DNA of 43,895 nt, taken from the NCBI GenBank assembly GCA_030149965.1, contig JASLHB010000098.1, positions 1 to 43,895 of the forward strand. Reading direction: 5' to 3'. Both the position numbers and the translations under genes were made by a program. The notes under the pieces were generated by a model. That model did not search any database, was not told the DNA's origin, and saw nothing but the letters and a program-made list of their open reading frames with translations. Source of the stretch: Wohlfahrtiimonas sp. (GTDB taxonomy: Bacteria; Pseudomonadota; Gammaproteobacteria; Cardiobacteriales; Wohlfahrtiimonadaceae). Positions within the stretch are counted from its first letter, which is position 1. Every line of letters starts with the position of its first letter. This document shows, piece after piece, positions 23,481 through 31,294 of the stretch.

Positions 23481-23897
23481 ATGATTAAAAAACTATGCTT
23501 GCTCTTATTATTTGGTATAAATTCGCTAAGCTTTGCACAATATGCTCGCTTTCCTGAAATCGCTTTAGAAAAATGTGAAGAAACTTATATTACTGATCAA
23601 ACCATTTTAGAATGTGAACAAAATAATGCTGTCCGAGCCAAAGCTACTTTGGATGATTTTTTGCCAAGACTTTATAATTTTCTACCCAAAGAACTTGGTG
23701 AAACATCAACAATAGCCCAATTCAATTGGGATAAATTAACTCTCACAGAATGCGAATTAGCTTATGCAATGCATACTGCATCAACAGTTAAAGAGATCAA
23801 TATTTTGCACTGCATCAATCAAAAATCGTATCGTCGTCTTCAAGATTTAATTTATAGTGTTGTCTTATGGGAAAATACATTAGGACATTTCCAATAA
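23481..23897 (+). CDS. Secreted four-cysteine LprI-like protein, copy 2
   Basis: The 138-residue protein has a signal peptide (MIKKLCLLLLFGINSLSFA). It is a clear paralogue of the preceding gene: both mature proteins begin near RFP and share a C-x(n)-EC/QC-E-NN pattern, a YNFLP/YFLP segment, a TC/EC cysteine, and a HCIN/HCLN cysteine, ending in LWE-x(2)-LG-x-FQ. All four cysteines are kept. Sequence identity appears low, so the duplication is old or the copies evolve fast. Cotranscription with copy 1 and a shared terminator at 23901 are likely. The function is unknown; the LprI assignment is weaker than for copy 1. Confidence 0.7.
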   Translation: MIKKLCLLLLFGINSLSFAQYARFPEIALEKCEETYITDQTILECEQNNAVRAKATLDDFLPRLYNFLPKELGETSTIAQFNWDKLTLTECELAYAMHTASTVKEINILHCINQKSYRRLQDLIYSVVLWENTLGHFQ

Positions 23898-23900
23898 TAA

Positions 23901-23927
23901 AAAATAGCGCTCTTAAAGCGCTATTTT
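23901..23927. terminator. Bidirectional terminator between the LprI-like pair and the pirin gene
   Basis: AAAATAGCGCT (23901-23911), loop CTTAA, AGCGCTATTTT (23917-23927): an 11-bp perfect stem with A and T flanks, serving convergent genes. Confidence 0.88.
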
Positions 23928-23936
23928 ATTTTTCAA

Positions 23937-24800
23937 TTACTGCATTTTTCCAAATCGACCTTGTGAATAATCTAAAGAAGCTTGCATAATTTCTTCTCTA
24001 GAATTCATCACAAATGGTCCATATCCAACAACAGGTTCATTGATGGGTTCACCACTGAGATATAAAACAATACTATCTTTCGTAGCTTCTAAAGTGAATT
24101 CTTCACCATGTTTATCTAATATAGCCAACTCAGATTCTTGAATGATTTTCTCACCATTTAAGATCACTTCACCATGTAAAACAACTAAGCCAACATAACG
24201 ATATTGCACAGCTGGCACAGTAATTGCACCACCAGGTTTCAAATGAAAATCCCAAACATCTACAGGAGAAAAAGTTTTGGCGGCGCCTTTTTTTCCATGG
24301 TAATCACCTGCAATCACTCGCATAAAACCTAAATTATTGGCTAATTCTATTTTAGGAATCGTGTTAGCTGTAATGGCTTGATAACCCGGTTTGCTCATTT
24401 TATCTTTCGCTGGCAAGTTCACCCAAAGCTGAACCATATCCAAAACACCGCCATTTTTAGCAAAGTTCTTAGAATGATATTCTTTATGTAAAATACCTTT
24501 AGCAGCTGTCATCCATTGAACATCGCCCGCACCAATTTCTCCGCCTTTACCACTAGAATCATGATGAGCCAATTCACCTTCATAAACAATTGTCACTGTT
24601 TCAAAACCACGATGTGGATGTTCGCCAACGCCGCCCGGAGAATTTGTTGGTTTAAATTTCGTTGGTCCTGCTCTATCCAACAATAAAAATGGATTCAATA
24701 ATTTACCGTGATTATTATATGAAAATAATGAGCGAACTTTAAAACCATCGCCAACCCAGTGAGCTTCAGGAGCTTTATAAATAGCTTTTAATTGTTTCAT
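23937..24800 (-). CDS. Pirin-family protein
   Basis: A 287-residue bicupin. The N-terminal cupin carries the metal-binding GEHPHRGFETVTIVYEGELAHHDS motif, followed by GAGDVQWMTAAKGILHKEY with further His/Glu ligands. The C-terminal half reads GGAITVPAVQYRYVGLVVLHGEV. Some bacterial pirins are quercetin 2,3-dioxygenases and others interact with metabolic enzymes; no function can be fixed here. The start at 24800 has AGAGGA 7 nt upstream. The gene follows carAB but is separated by a terminator, so it is probably independent. Confidence 0.92.
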   Translation of the reverse strand: MKQLKAIYKAPEAHWVGDGFKVRSLFSYNNHGKLLNPFLLLDRAGPTKFKPTNSPGGVGEHPHRGFETVTIVYEGELAHHDSSGKGGEIGAGDVQWMTAAKGILHKEYHSKNFAKNGGVLDMVQLWVNLPAKDKMSKPGYQAITANTIPKIELANNLGFMRVIAGDYHGKKGAAKTFSPVDVWDFHLKPGGAITVPAVQYRYVGLVVLHGEVILNGEKIIQESELAILDKHGEEFTLEATKDSIVLYLSGEPINEPVVGYGPFVMNSREEIMQASLDYSQGRFGKMQ

Positions 24801-24943
24801 AAGCTTTTCCTCTATGTATTTAATATGCAACTAAGATAGCATTGAAAAACCAAGAGAAAAAGTAGGCTTCATGGCACAGATTGTTCCTTTATTGAAACAA
24901 TTGAGTTTAAAAAAATAATATTTAAATTTATATTAGAACAATA

Positions 24944-24967
24944 AAAAGCTCCCTTTCAGGAGCTTTT
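24944..24967. terminator. Terminator of carAB
   Basis: AAAAGCTCC-CTTTCA-GGAGCTTTT, a 9-bp stem about 30 bp after the carB stop, with A/T flanks that allow function on the minus strand. Confidence 0.85.
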
Positions 24968-24998
24968 AGATCAAATCATATAACTAAAATTTAGCTAA

Positions 24999-27900
24999 TT
25001 ATTTTTGTGATTTCAAATGTGCATGCAATTCTTGAACTGAATAAACATCCATTGCAAACATACTTTTCACACCTTCACTCACAGCTTCACCACCCGCTAA
25101 AGTTGTATATAAAGGCACTCTTAAATTGATTGCTGTACGTCGAATCGCATGACTATCAGCAATCGCTTTAGCATCACTAGAAACAGTATTCACAACCACA
25201 GCGATTTCACCATTTTTGATGTAATCCAAAATATGCGGGCGACCTTCTGCCACTTTGTGAATCTTCTGAACATAGAAACCTAATTCAGATAATCTTTCTG
25301 CTGTTCCACCTGTTGCACACAATCCATAACCTTGTTCTAAGAAATTACGTGCCATTGTTTCCAAATCAGCTTTATCTTCATCACGAACAGAGATGAATAC
25401 TTTACCCATTTTTGGAATACGTTCTCCAGCACCCATTTGAGCTTTCAAATATGCTTCTGAGAAAGTTTTACCAACGCCCATTACTTCACCAGTTGAACGC
25501 ATTTCTGGTCCAAGAATTGTATCAACGCCTGGGAACTTAATAAATGGGAATACAGCTTCTTTCACAGAGTAATAATCAGGAATAATCTCTTCATGGAAGT
25601 TTTGATCTTTCAAACTAATGCCGGCCATCGCACGCGCTGCAATTTTCGCTAAAGGTGCACTTGTTGCCTTACTCACAAATGGCACTGTACGAGATGCACG
25701 AGGATTCACTTCTAATACATAAACCACATCATCTTGTACTGCAAACTGAACGTTCATCAAACCAATAACATTCAATGCTTTTGCCATTTCTTTAGTTTGG
25801 CGGCGGATTTCGTCCTGAATATCTTTGCTCAATGAATAAGGTGGCAATGAACAGCCTGAGTCACCTGAGTGAACACCAGCTTGTTCAACATGCTGCATAA
25901 TACCGCCGATCACAACTTCATCGCCATCTGATACACAGTCAACATCCACTTCGATTGCATGATTTAAGTAGTAATCCAATAACACAGGACTATCTTCTGA
26001 AACTTGTACCGCTTCGTTCATATAACGGCGCAATTCATCATCTGAATGAACGATTTGCATCGCACGGCCGCCCAATACATAAGAAGGACGCACAACCAAT
26101 GGATAACCGATTTCATTCGCTAATACAATCGCATCTGTTTCATTACGTGCTGTACGATTTGGTGGTTGTTTTAAACCTAAATCATTCAATACTTTTTGGA
26201 AGCGTTCACGATCTTCAGCCGCATCAATACTATCTGCCGATGTACCAATAATATTCACACCATTTTCAACCAAAGCATTTGCTAATTTCAAAGGTGTTTG
26301 GCCACCGTAATGTACGATTACGCCATAAGGATTTTCAACACGAACAATTTCTAGCACATCTTCCAATGTTAATGGTTCAAAGTACAAACGATCTGATGTA
26401 TCAAAGTCAGTTGAAACAGTTTCTGGATTACAGTTCACCATGATTGTTTCAAAGCCTGATTCACGCAATGCTAATGAAGCATGAACACAGCAATAATCAA
26501 ATTCAATACCTTGACCAATACGGTTTGGTCCGCCACCCAAAATCATGATTTTTTTCTTATCACTTGGACGAGCTTCACACTCTTCTTCGTATGTTGAATA
26601 TAAGTAAGCTGTATCTGTATCAAACTCAGCCGCGCAAGTATCTACACGCTTATAAACTGGGTGCAATTTCAAAGCATAACGCGCTTCACGTACTAATTTT
26701 TCTTTGATGTTTAATAACTGAGAAATACGTTTATCAGAGAAACCCTTACGCTTCAAACGGCGGAATGTTGCAAAATCTAAATCAGCTAATGTGCCTGCTG
26801 CAATTGCTTTTTCTTCACTCACTAAATCTTCGATTTGCATCATGAACCAAGGATCAATCGCAGAAATGTCAAAGATTTCAGCTTGCGTCATACCAATACG
26901 GAAAGCATCTGCCACATACAAAATACGTTCAGGACCAGGATTACCTAATTCACGTTGAATTTCGGCTTTATCAGTCGTGCGAGGATCAAAACCACATAAA
27001 CCAGTTTCTAAGCCACGCAAAGCTTTTTGCATAGATTCTTGCAATGTACGACCCATTGCCATCACTTCGCCCACAGATTTCATCTGTGTTGTTAAGCGAT
27101 CATCTGCAGCTGGAAATTTTTCAAATGCAAAACGAGGAATTTTCGTTACAACATAGTCAATTGAAGGTTCAAATGATGCAGGCGTACGACCGTCTGTAAT
27201 ATCATTTTTTAACTCATTCAGTGTGTAGCCAATCGCTAATTTTGCAGCGATTTTTGCAATTGGGAAGCCTGTTGCTTTAGATGCTAATGCTGATGAACGA
27301 GAAACACGAGGATTCATTTCGATCACGATCATTTCGCCATTTTCAGGATTTACAGCAAACTGAACGTTTGAACCGCCTGTATCAACACCAATTTCACGCA
27401 ATACTGCCAAACTTGCATTGCGCATGATTTGATATTCTTTATCCGTTAAAGTTTGCGCAGGTGCTACAGTGATTGAATCGCCTGTGTGAACACCCATTGG
27501 ATCAAAGTTTTCGATAGAACAGATGATGATAGCGTTGTCTGATTTATCACGCACTACTTCCATTTCATACTCTTTCCAACCCAATACTGATTGTTCAATC
27601 AATAATTCATGTGTTGGAGATGCATCAAAACCGCGTTCACAAATGATTAAAAATTCTTCTTTATTATAAGCAATACCACCACCTGAGCCGCCCATTGTGA
27701 ATGATGGACGAATCAATGTCGGAAAGCCTACTTTAATTTGTGCAGCCAATGCTTCATTCAGGCTATGACAAACATAAGATTCAGGACAACTTAAACCAAT
27801 TTTTTCCATCGCTTCTTTAAAGCGACCGCGATCTTCTGCTTTATCAATCGCATCTTCTGTTGCACCGATCAATTCAACATTGTACTTTGCCAATACGCCG

Positions 27901-28214
27901 TTGCGGCTTAGATCTAATGCACAGTTCAATGCGGTTTGACCACCCATTGTTGGAAGGATTGCATCAGGGCGTTCTTTTTTAATAATTTTTTCAACAGTCT
28001 GCCATGTGATTGGCTCGATGTAAGTGACATCAGCCATTTCAGGATCAGTCATAATCGTTGCTGGGTTTGAGTTCACCAAAATAACTTTGAATCCTTCTTC
28101 ACGCAACGCTTTACAAGCTTGAGCACCAGAATAGTCAAATTCACATGCTTGGCCAATCACAATTGGACCTGCACCAATGATTAAAATGGATTTTAAATCT
28201 GTACGTTTTGGCAT
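24999..28214 (-). CDS. carB: Carbamoyl-phosphate synthase large subunit
   Basis: Makes carbamoyl phosphate from bicarbonate, ammonia (from CarA) and two ATP, feeding both pyrimidine and arginine synthesis. The 1071-residue length is standard. Order: first carboxyphosphate ATP-grasp half (ILIIGAGPIVIGQACEFDYSG, then PTMGGQTALNCA), oligomerisation region (about 400-550), second carbamate half with a repeated GGGPNRIGQGIEFDYCCVH motif and VHYGGQTPLKLA, and a C-terminal MGS-like allosteric domain (about 935-1071, VRDEDKADLETMARNFLEQG). It starts 9 bp after carA with GGAGG. Regulation of the operon would act at the leader upstream of carA. Confidence 0.98.
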   Translation of the reverse strand: MPKRTDLKSILIIGAGPIVIGQACEFDYSGAQACKALREEGFKVILVNSNPATIMTDPEMADVTYIEPITWQTVEKIIKKERPDAILPTMGGQTALNCALDLSRNGVLAKYNVELIGATEDAIDKAEDRGRFKEAMEKIGLSCPESYVCHSLNEALAAQIKVGFPTLIRPSFTMGGSGGGIAYNKEEFLIICERGFDASPTHELLIEQSVLGWKEYEMEVVRDKSDNAIIICSIENFDPMGVHTGDSITVAPAQTLTDKEYQIMRNASLAVLREIGVDTGGSNVQFAVNPENGEMIVIEMNPRVSRSSALASKATGFPIAKIAAKLAIGYTLNELKNDITDGRTPASFEPSIDYVVTKIPRFAFEKFPAADDRLTTQMKSVGEVMAMGRTLQESMQKALRGLETGLCGFDPRTTDKAEIQRELGNPGPERILYVADAFRIGMTQAEIFDISAIDPWFMMQIEDLVSEEKAIAAGTLADLDFATFRRLKRKGFSDKRISQLLNIKEKLVREARYALKLHPVYKRVDTCAAEFDTDTAYLYSTYEEECEARPSDKKKIMILGGGPNRIGQGIEFDYCCVHASLALRESGFETIMVNCNPETVSTDFDTSDRLYFEPLTLEDVLEIVRVENPYGVIVHYGGQTPLKLANALVENGVNIIGTSADSIDAAEDRERFQKVLNDLGLKQPPNRTARNETDAIVLANEIGYPLVVRPSYVLGGRAMQIVHSDDELRRYMNEAVQVSEDSPVLLDYYLNHAIEVDVDCVSDGDEVVIGGIMQHVEQAGVHSGDSGCSLPPYSLSKDIQDEIRRQTKEMAKALNVIGLMNVQFAVQDDVVYVLEVNPRASRTVPFVSKATSAPLAKIAARAMAGISLKDQNFHEEIIPDYYSVKEAVFPFIKFPGVDTILGPEMRSTGEVMGVGKTFSEAYLKAQMGAGERIPKMGKVFISVRDEDKADLETMARNFLEQGYGLCATGGTAERLSELGFYVQKIHKVAEGRPHILDYIKNGEIAVVVNTVSSDAKAIADSHAIRRTAINLRVPLYTTLAGGEAVSEGVKSMFAMDVYSVQELHAHLKSQK

Positions 28215-28223
28215 GATATCCTC

Positions 28224-29348
28224 CTATTTAGCTTGCATGCTGTTGATGAATTGGTCGAACAAATAAGCCACATCATTCGGGCCTGCACTTGCTTCAGGAT
28301 GTCCTTGGAAAGAGAATGCAACTTGATCTTTCAAGCTAATACCTTGAATGGATTGATCAAACAATGATCTATGTGTAACTTCCACATTGCTTGGTAAACT
28401 TGATTCATTGATTTGGAAACCATGATTTTGTGTTGTAATCACAACTCGGCCAGTTTCTAAATCTTGTACTGGGTGGTTTGCACCGTGATGACCAAATGTC
28501 ATTTTTTCAGTTTTTGCACCCAAAGCCAAACCTAATAATTGGTGACCTAAACAGATACCAAATACTGGTTTTTTAGTCGCTAAAATTTCTTGAATAGCTT
28601 TGATTGCATAATCACATGGTTCAGGATCACCAGGGCCATTGGATAAAAATACACCATCTGGATTCATTGCTAAAACTTCGCTTGCTGACGTTTGTGCTGG
28701 CACAACTGTCAAGCGGCAACCGCGCTCTGCAAGCATTCTTAAAATATTGCGCTTCACACCAAAGTCATAAGCTACAACATGCAAAGGCTGAGGAATTTCT
28801 TTTTTGAAGCCTTCACCTAAATGCCATTCGCCTTCAGTCCATGCATACGATTTTTCGCATGTTACTTCTTTCGCTAAATCCAATCCTGCCATGCTACCGA
28901 ATGCTTTTGCATCAGCTTGTGCTTTAGCAACATCAACATTTTCACCTGTGATGATACAACCTGCTTGTGAACCTTTTTCACGTAAGATTCTTGTCAATCT
29001 ACGTGTATCAATGTCTGCAATTGCAACAACATTATGACGCTTTAGATAATCACCTAAACTTTCAGTACTTCGGAAGTTACTAGCCAACAATGGCAAATCA
29101 CGGATAATTAAACCTGCTGCATAAACAGAATCTGATTCTTCATCTTCTCTATTGGTGCCTGTGTTGCCAATATGAGGATACGTTAATGTGATCATCTGTT
29201 TCGCATAGGATGGATCTGTCAAAATTTCTTGGTAGCCAGTCATTGAAGTATTAAAAACTACTTCACCGACTGTTTGTCCTTCTGCGCCGATTGCTGTGCC
29301 TTCAAACACACTGCCATCTGCTAAAACTAATACTGCTGGGATTGTCAT
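28224..29348 (-). CDS. carA: Carbamoyl-phosphate synthase small (glutaminase) subunit
   Basis: Hydrolyses glutamine and channels ammonia to CarB. The 374-residue protein has the N-terminal CarA domain (PAVLVLADGSVFEGTAIG) and a class I glutamine amidotransferase domain. The nucleophile lies in KPVFGICLGHQLLGLALG and the catalytic His-Glu in QGHPEAS. The ATG at 29348 is preferred over an upstream in-frame GTG because the mature N-terminus MTIPAVLVL matches the family and AGGA precedes it. It is the first gene of carAB and sits just after a leader ORF and terminator hairpin, suggesting attenuation. Confidence 0.97.
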   Translation of the reverse strand: MTIPAVLVLADGSVFEGTAIGAEGQTVGEVVFNTSMTGYQEILTDPSYAKQMITLTYPHIGNTGTNREDEESDSVYAAGLIIRDLPLLASNFRSTESLGDYLKRHNVVAIADIDTRRLTRILREKGSQAGCIITGENVDVAKAQADAKAFGSMAGLDLAKEVTCEKSYAWTEGEWHLGEGFKKEIPQPLHVVAYDFGVKRNILRMLAERGCRLTVVPAQTSASEVLAMNPDGVFLSNGPGDPEPCDYAIKAIQEILATKKPVFGICLGHQLLGLALGAKTEKMTFGHHGANHPVQDLETGRVVITTQNHGFQINESSLPSNVEVTHRSLFDQSIQGISLKDQVAFSFQGHPEASAGPNDVAYLFDQFINSMQAK

Positions 29349-29375
29349 TTTTCTTTTTCCTATTAATTTCACACG

Positions 29376-29453
29376 TCATTTTTTTTGGGCAAAAAAAAAC
29401 ACGCCCCTCTCAAAAGTGAGAGTTTTACGTGCTTTGCGACATAGTAACTTCAT
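29376..29453 (-). CDS. Leader peptide ORF spanning the carA attenuator
   Basis: A 25-codon ORF begins ATG at 29453-29451, reads MKLLCRKARKTLTFERG and ends in VFFFAQKK with TGA at 29378-29376, 27 nt before the carA ATG. It runs through the whole terminator hairpin and its nine-T run (encoding FFF). The E. coli pyrBI leader has the same arrangement. Two Arg codons (CGC 29438-29436, CGT 29429-29427) lie at or just before the left arm of the hairpin. No Shine-Dalgarno is evident, and an overlapping ATG-ACA-TGA precedes it. Confidence 0.6.
   Translation of the reverse strand: MKLLCRKARKTLTFERGVFFFAQKK
29391..29431 (-). terminator. Attenuator terminator upstream of carA
   Basis: Minus-strand CACG-taaaa-CTCTCA-cttt-TGAGAG-ggg-CGTG followed by nine T. 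Two stem segments flank an internal loop; the U-run is long. It lies 42 nt before the carA ATG, between promoter and gene, so it must be read through for carAB expression. No gene ends upstream on this strand, so it cannot be an ordinary end-of-gene terminator. Confidence 0.8.
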
Positions 29454-29469
29454 GTCATAGAAGCGACTT

Positions 29470-29498
29470 ATAATAACGGCTCAGTTAAATTTACACAA
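29470..29498 (-). promoter_or_regulatory. Probable carAB promoter
   Basis: Minus-strand TTGTGT (29498-29493), 17-bp spacer, TATTAT (29475-29470, 5/6 match). The start would fall near 29463, about 10 nt before the leader ORF. An imperfectly centred repeat CAATATT-N11-AATATTG (29496-29520 on the plus strand) overlaps the -35 and could be a regulator site; it is not a clear ArgR box. Confidence 0.5.
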
Positions 29499-29595
29499 TA
29501 TTTTTTTATATTTAATATTGATTAATTTAAATTCCCACCTAAAAAATGGGATAAAAATTTATCTTTTATTTCCCATTTTTACAAAGTGTTAAGGT

Positions 29596-29621
29596 ATAAA
29601 AATACCCTGTAAAAACCAGGG
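29596..29621 (-). terminator. Terminator of the pilin-like gene
   Basis: Minus-strand CCCTG-GTTTTTA-CAGGG followed by TATTTTTATA, 28 bp after the stop codon at 29649. Confidence 0.75.
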
Positions 29622-29648
29622 CAAAATTTTTTATAATTTTTTTAATTT

Positions 29649-30170
29649 CTAACGACAATTTGGCGGCATATATCGAACTTTTAGTCCATTAACACCCTGT
29701 TCAGTTTCTACCCATACCGAATTTGGCCATTGTGCTCGTGATTTTCTTAAAGCATCATAACCACATGCCCATTCAATGGTGCCATCTTTGAGAAAAGGCG
29801 CTATAGGAATTTCAATAGGATGAACCGCAACATTTTCATAAGTCTGTAATCTTGGATCAAAGTAGATGTAGATTACTTTATTATGCAAAGCAATACCTAA
29901 AGCACGTTTACCACCCAATTCAACCATTTTTTTCCCTGTTGCACCAAATCTTGTATTGGGGATTTGTAAATCATCAGTATCAGAAGGCAATTGTCCATGT
30001 TCTAAATAGTATTCTATAACAGCTAGTTTCATTGGCATTGCCAACTGTAAACCTTCAGCAACATGAACACGCTTTATATAATCTTGATACGATGGAACAG
30101 CCATCATGGCAAGAATACCAATAATTGCAACCACAATCATGAGCTCAATTAATGTAAATCCTTTTTTCAT
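29649..30170 (-). CDS. Type IV pilin-like protein
   Basis: The 173-residue protein has a short leader MKKG followed by FTLIELMIVVAIIGILAMMAVPSYQDYIKR, the class III signal with the prepilin cleavage site after Gly and Glu5. A C-terminal pair of cysteines (WACGYDALRKSR ... PPNCR) forms the D-region disulphide loop. It shares the W-C ... PxNCR pattern with the pilin at 42005, so they are paralogues. The central region differs from the other gene, and it is shorter. The start at 30170 has GAGG 8 nt upstream. It stands alone with its own terminator, which suggests a minor or alternative pilin; which is the major one cannot be told. Confidence 0.88.
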   Translation of the reverse strand: MKKGFTLIELMIVVAIIGILAMMAVPSYQDYIKRVHVAEGLQLAMPMKLAVIEYYLEHGQLPSDTDDLQIPNTRFGATGKKMVELGGKRALGIALHNKVIYIYFDPRLQTYENVAVHPIEIPIAPFLKDGTIEWACGYDALRKSRAQWPNSVWVETEQGVNGLKVRYMPPNCR

Positions 30171-30247
30171 TCTCATCGCCTCGTCCATTAAATTATGGTT
30201 CTTAATTTAACTAATATAATATTTATAATCTTATAAATAGCGCATAT

Positions 30248-30279
30248 AACTCACAAATGAGTTGATCTAAAACGATCAA
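30248..30279. promoter_or_regulatory. Twin inverted repeats upstream of the pilin-like gene
   Basis: AACTCA-CAAA-TGAGTT (30248-30263) directly abuts TTGATC-TAAAAC-GATCAA (30262-30279). Both are perfect. They lie between the dioxygenase stop (30306) and the pilin-like start (30170). They could be an operator pair or a terminator for the dioxygenase gene, but no T-run follows on the minus strand. Confidence 0.4.
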
Positions 30280-30305
30280 TATAACACTCATTCAATAATT
30301 TTAAA

Positions 30306-31082
30306 TTATTTCCCCCATACATAACTTGTCATCGTTAATGTTTCTAATGCCACATCTTGATTCATAATTTTTAATTCATCAGTATCATCTGTTGCGCCTA
30401 AGGCTGATAAAAATGGATAAAAATGATCTGGCGTTGGTGCGGCTAATTTAAAATCTGGGTGTGTTGTTTCCAATGATAATAATCCTGCGATATTTCGAGC
30501 TTTTGTTAATTCAGCAACATGCTGATCAAAATTTTTCACCCAAGATGTTGCTTGTTTCTGCATGATCTTTCTTAAATTATGAACAATATTCCCAGAAGCT
30601 ATAATCAAGATATTTTTATCTCTCAATGATTTCAGCTTCTGCCCTATTTCATAATGATATTGGCTTGATTCATTTCGATTAATGCTCACTTGCAATACAG
30701 GAATATCTGCATTTGGAAACAGATGTGATAACACGCCATAATTTCCGTGATCATAACCCCATTCATGATTCAATTCGCCCGAATGATCCAAAGATTCCAA
30801 CGTTAAATCCCTGATAGATTCAGCATTGATCGCGGGATAAATATATTCATAAATCTCCGCTGGAAAACCATGCATATCGTAAATCATTTTGGGATTATGC
30901 TCTTCTGTCACAAATGTGCCATTTGTATACCAATGCGCCGATAACATCACAATGCCATCAACTTTTCCTATTTCTTCACCCAAAGCTCGCCAGCTTTCAG
31001 TCCATTGATTGCGCTCAATAATATTCATCGGGCTTCCATGACCAATGAATAAAACCGGTGTTCTTTTCTTTTGTTGCGTCAT
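30306..31082 (-). CDS. DODA-type extradiol ring-cleavage dioxygenase, YgiD-like
   Basis: A 258-residue LigB-superfamily protein closely resembling E. coli YgiD (4,5-DOPA dioxygenase). Metal-site motifs are seen: FIGHGSPMN, VMLSAHWYT, WGYDHGNYGVL and ASGNIVHNLR. The substrate in vivo is unknown; extradiol cleavage of catechols such as DOPA is established for YgiD. The start at 31082 has GGAG 7 nt upstream; 23 extra codons upstream have no ribosome site. The gene is divergent from the duplicated-domain secreted protein gene. Confidence 0.9.
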   Translation of the reverse strand: MTQQKKRTPVLFIGHGSPMNIIERNQWTESWRALGEEIGKVDGIVMLSAHWYTNGTFVTEEHNPKMIYDMHGFPAEIYEYIYPAINAESIRDLTLESLDHSGELNHEWGYDHGNYGVLSHLFPNADIPVLQVSINRNESSQYHYEIGQKLKSLRDKNILIIASGNIVHNLRKIMQKQATSWVKNFDQHVAELTKARNIAGLLSLETTHPDFKLAAPTPDHFYPFLSALGATDDTDELKIMNQDVALETLTMTSYVWGK

Positions 31083-31294
31083 TTTTTTACTCCAATAAAT
31101 AATCAATTTATTAAGTAGAATAGCTGAATTACGTACGGATGAAACATTCATTTATAGAACAATCCATTGCACTTCTTTCTATATTGCAGCGTCTATAATT
31201 TTTATCCTAAAAGTCATAACAGTTTCTTCATGAATCCTTCAGCATTTTACGGTAAACTGTTGAACACTATTTATAAATCGTTTAAGGAAAGATC

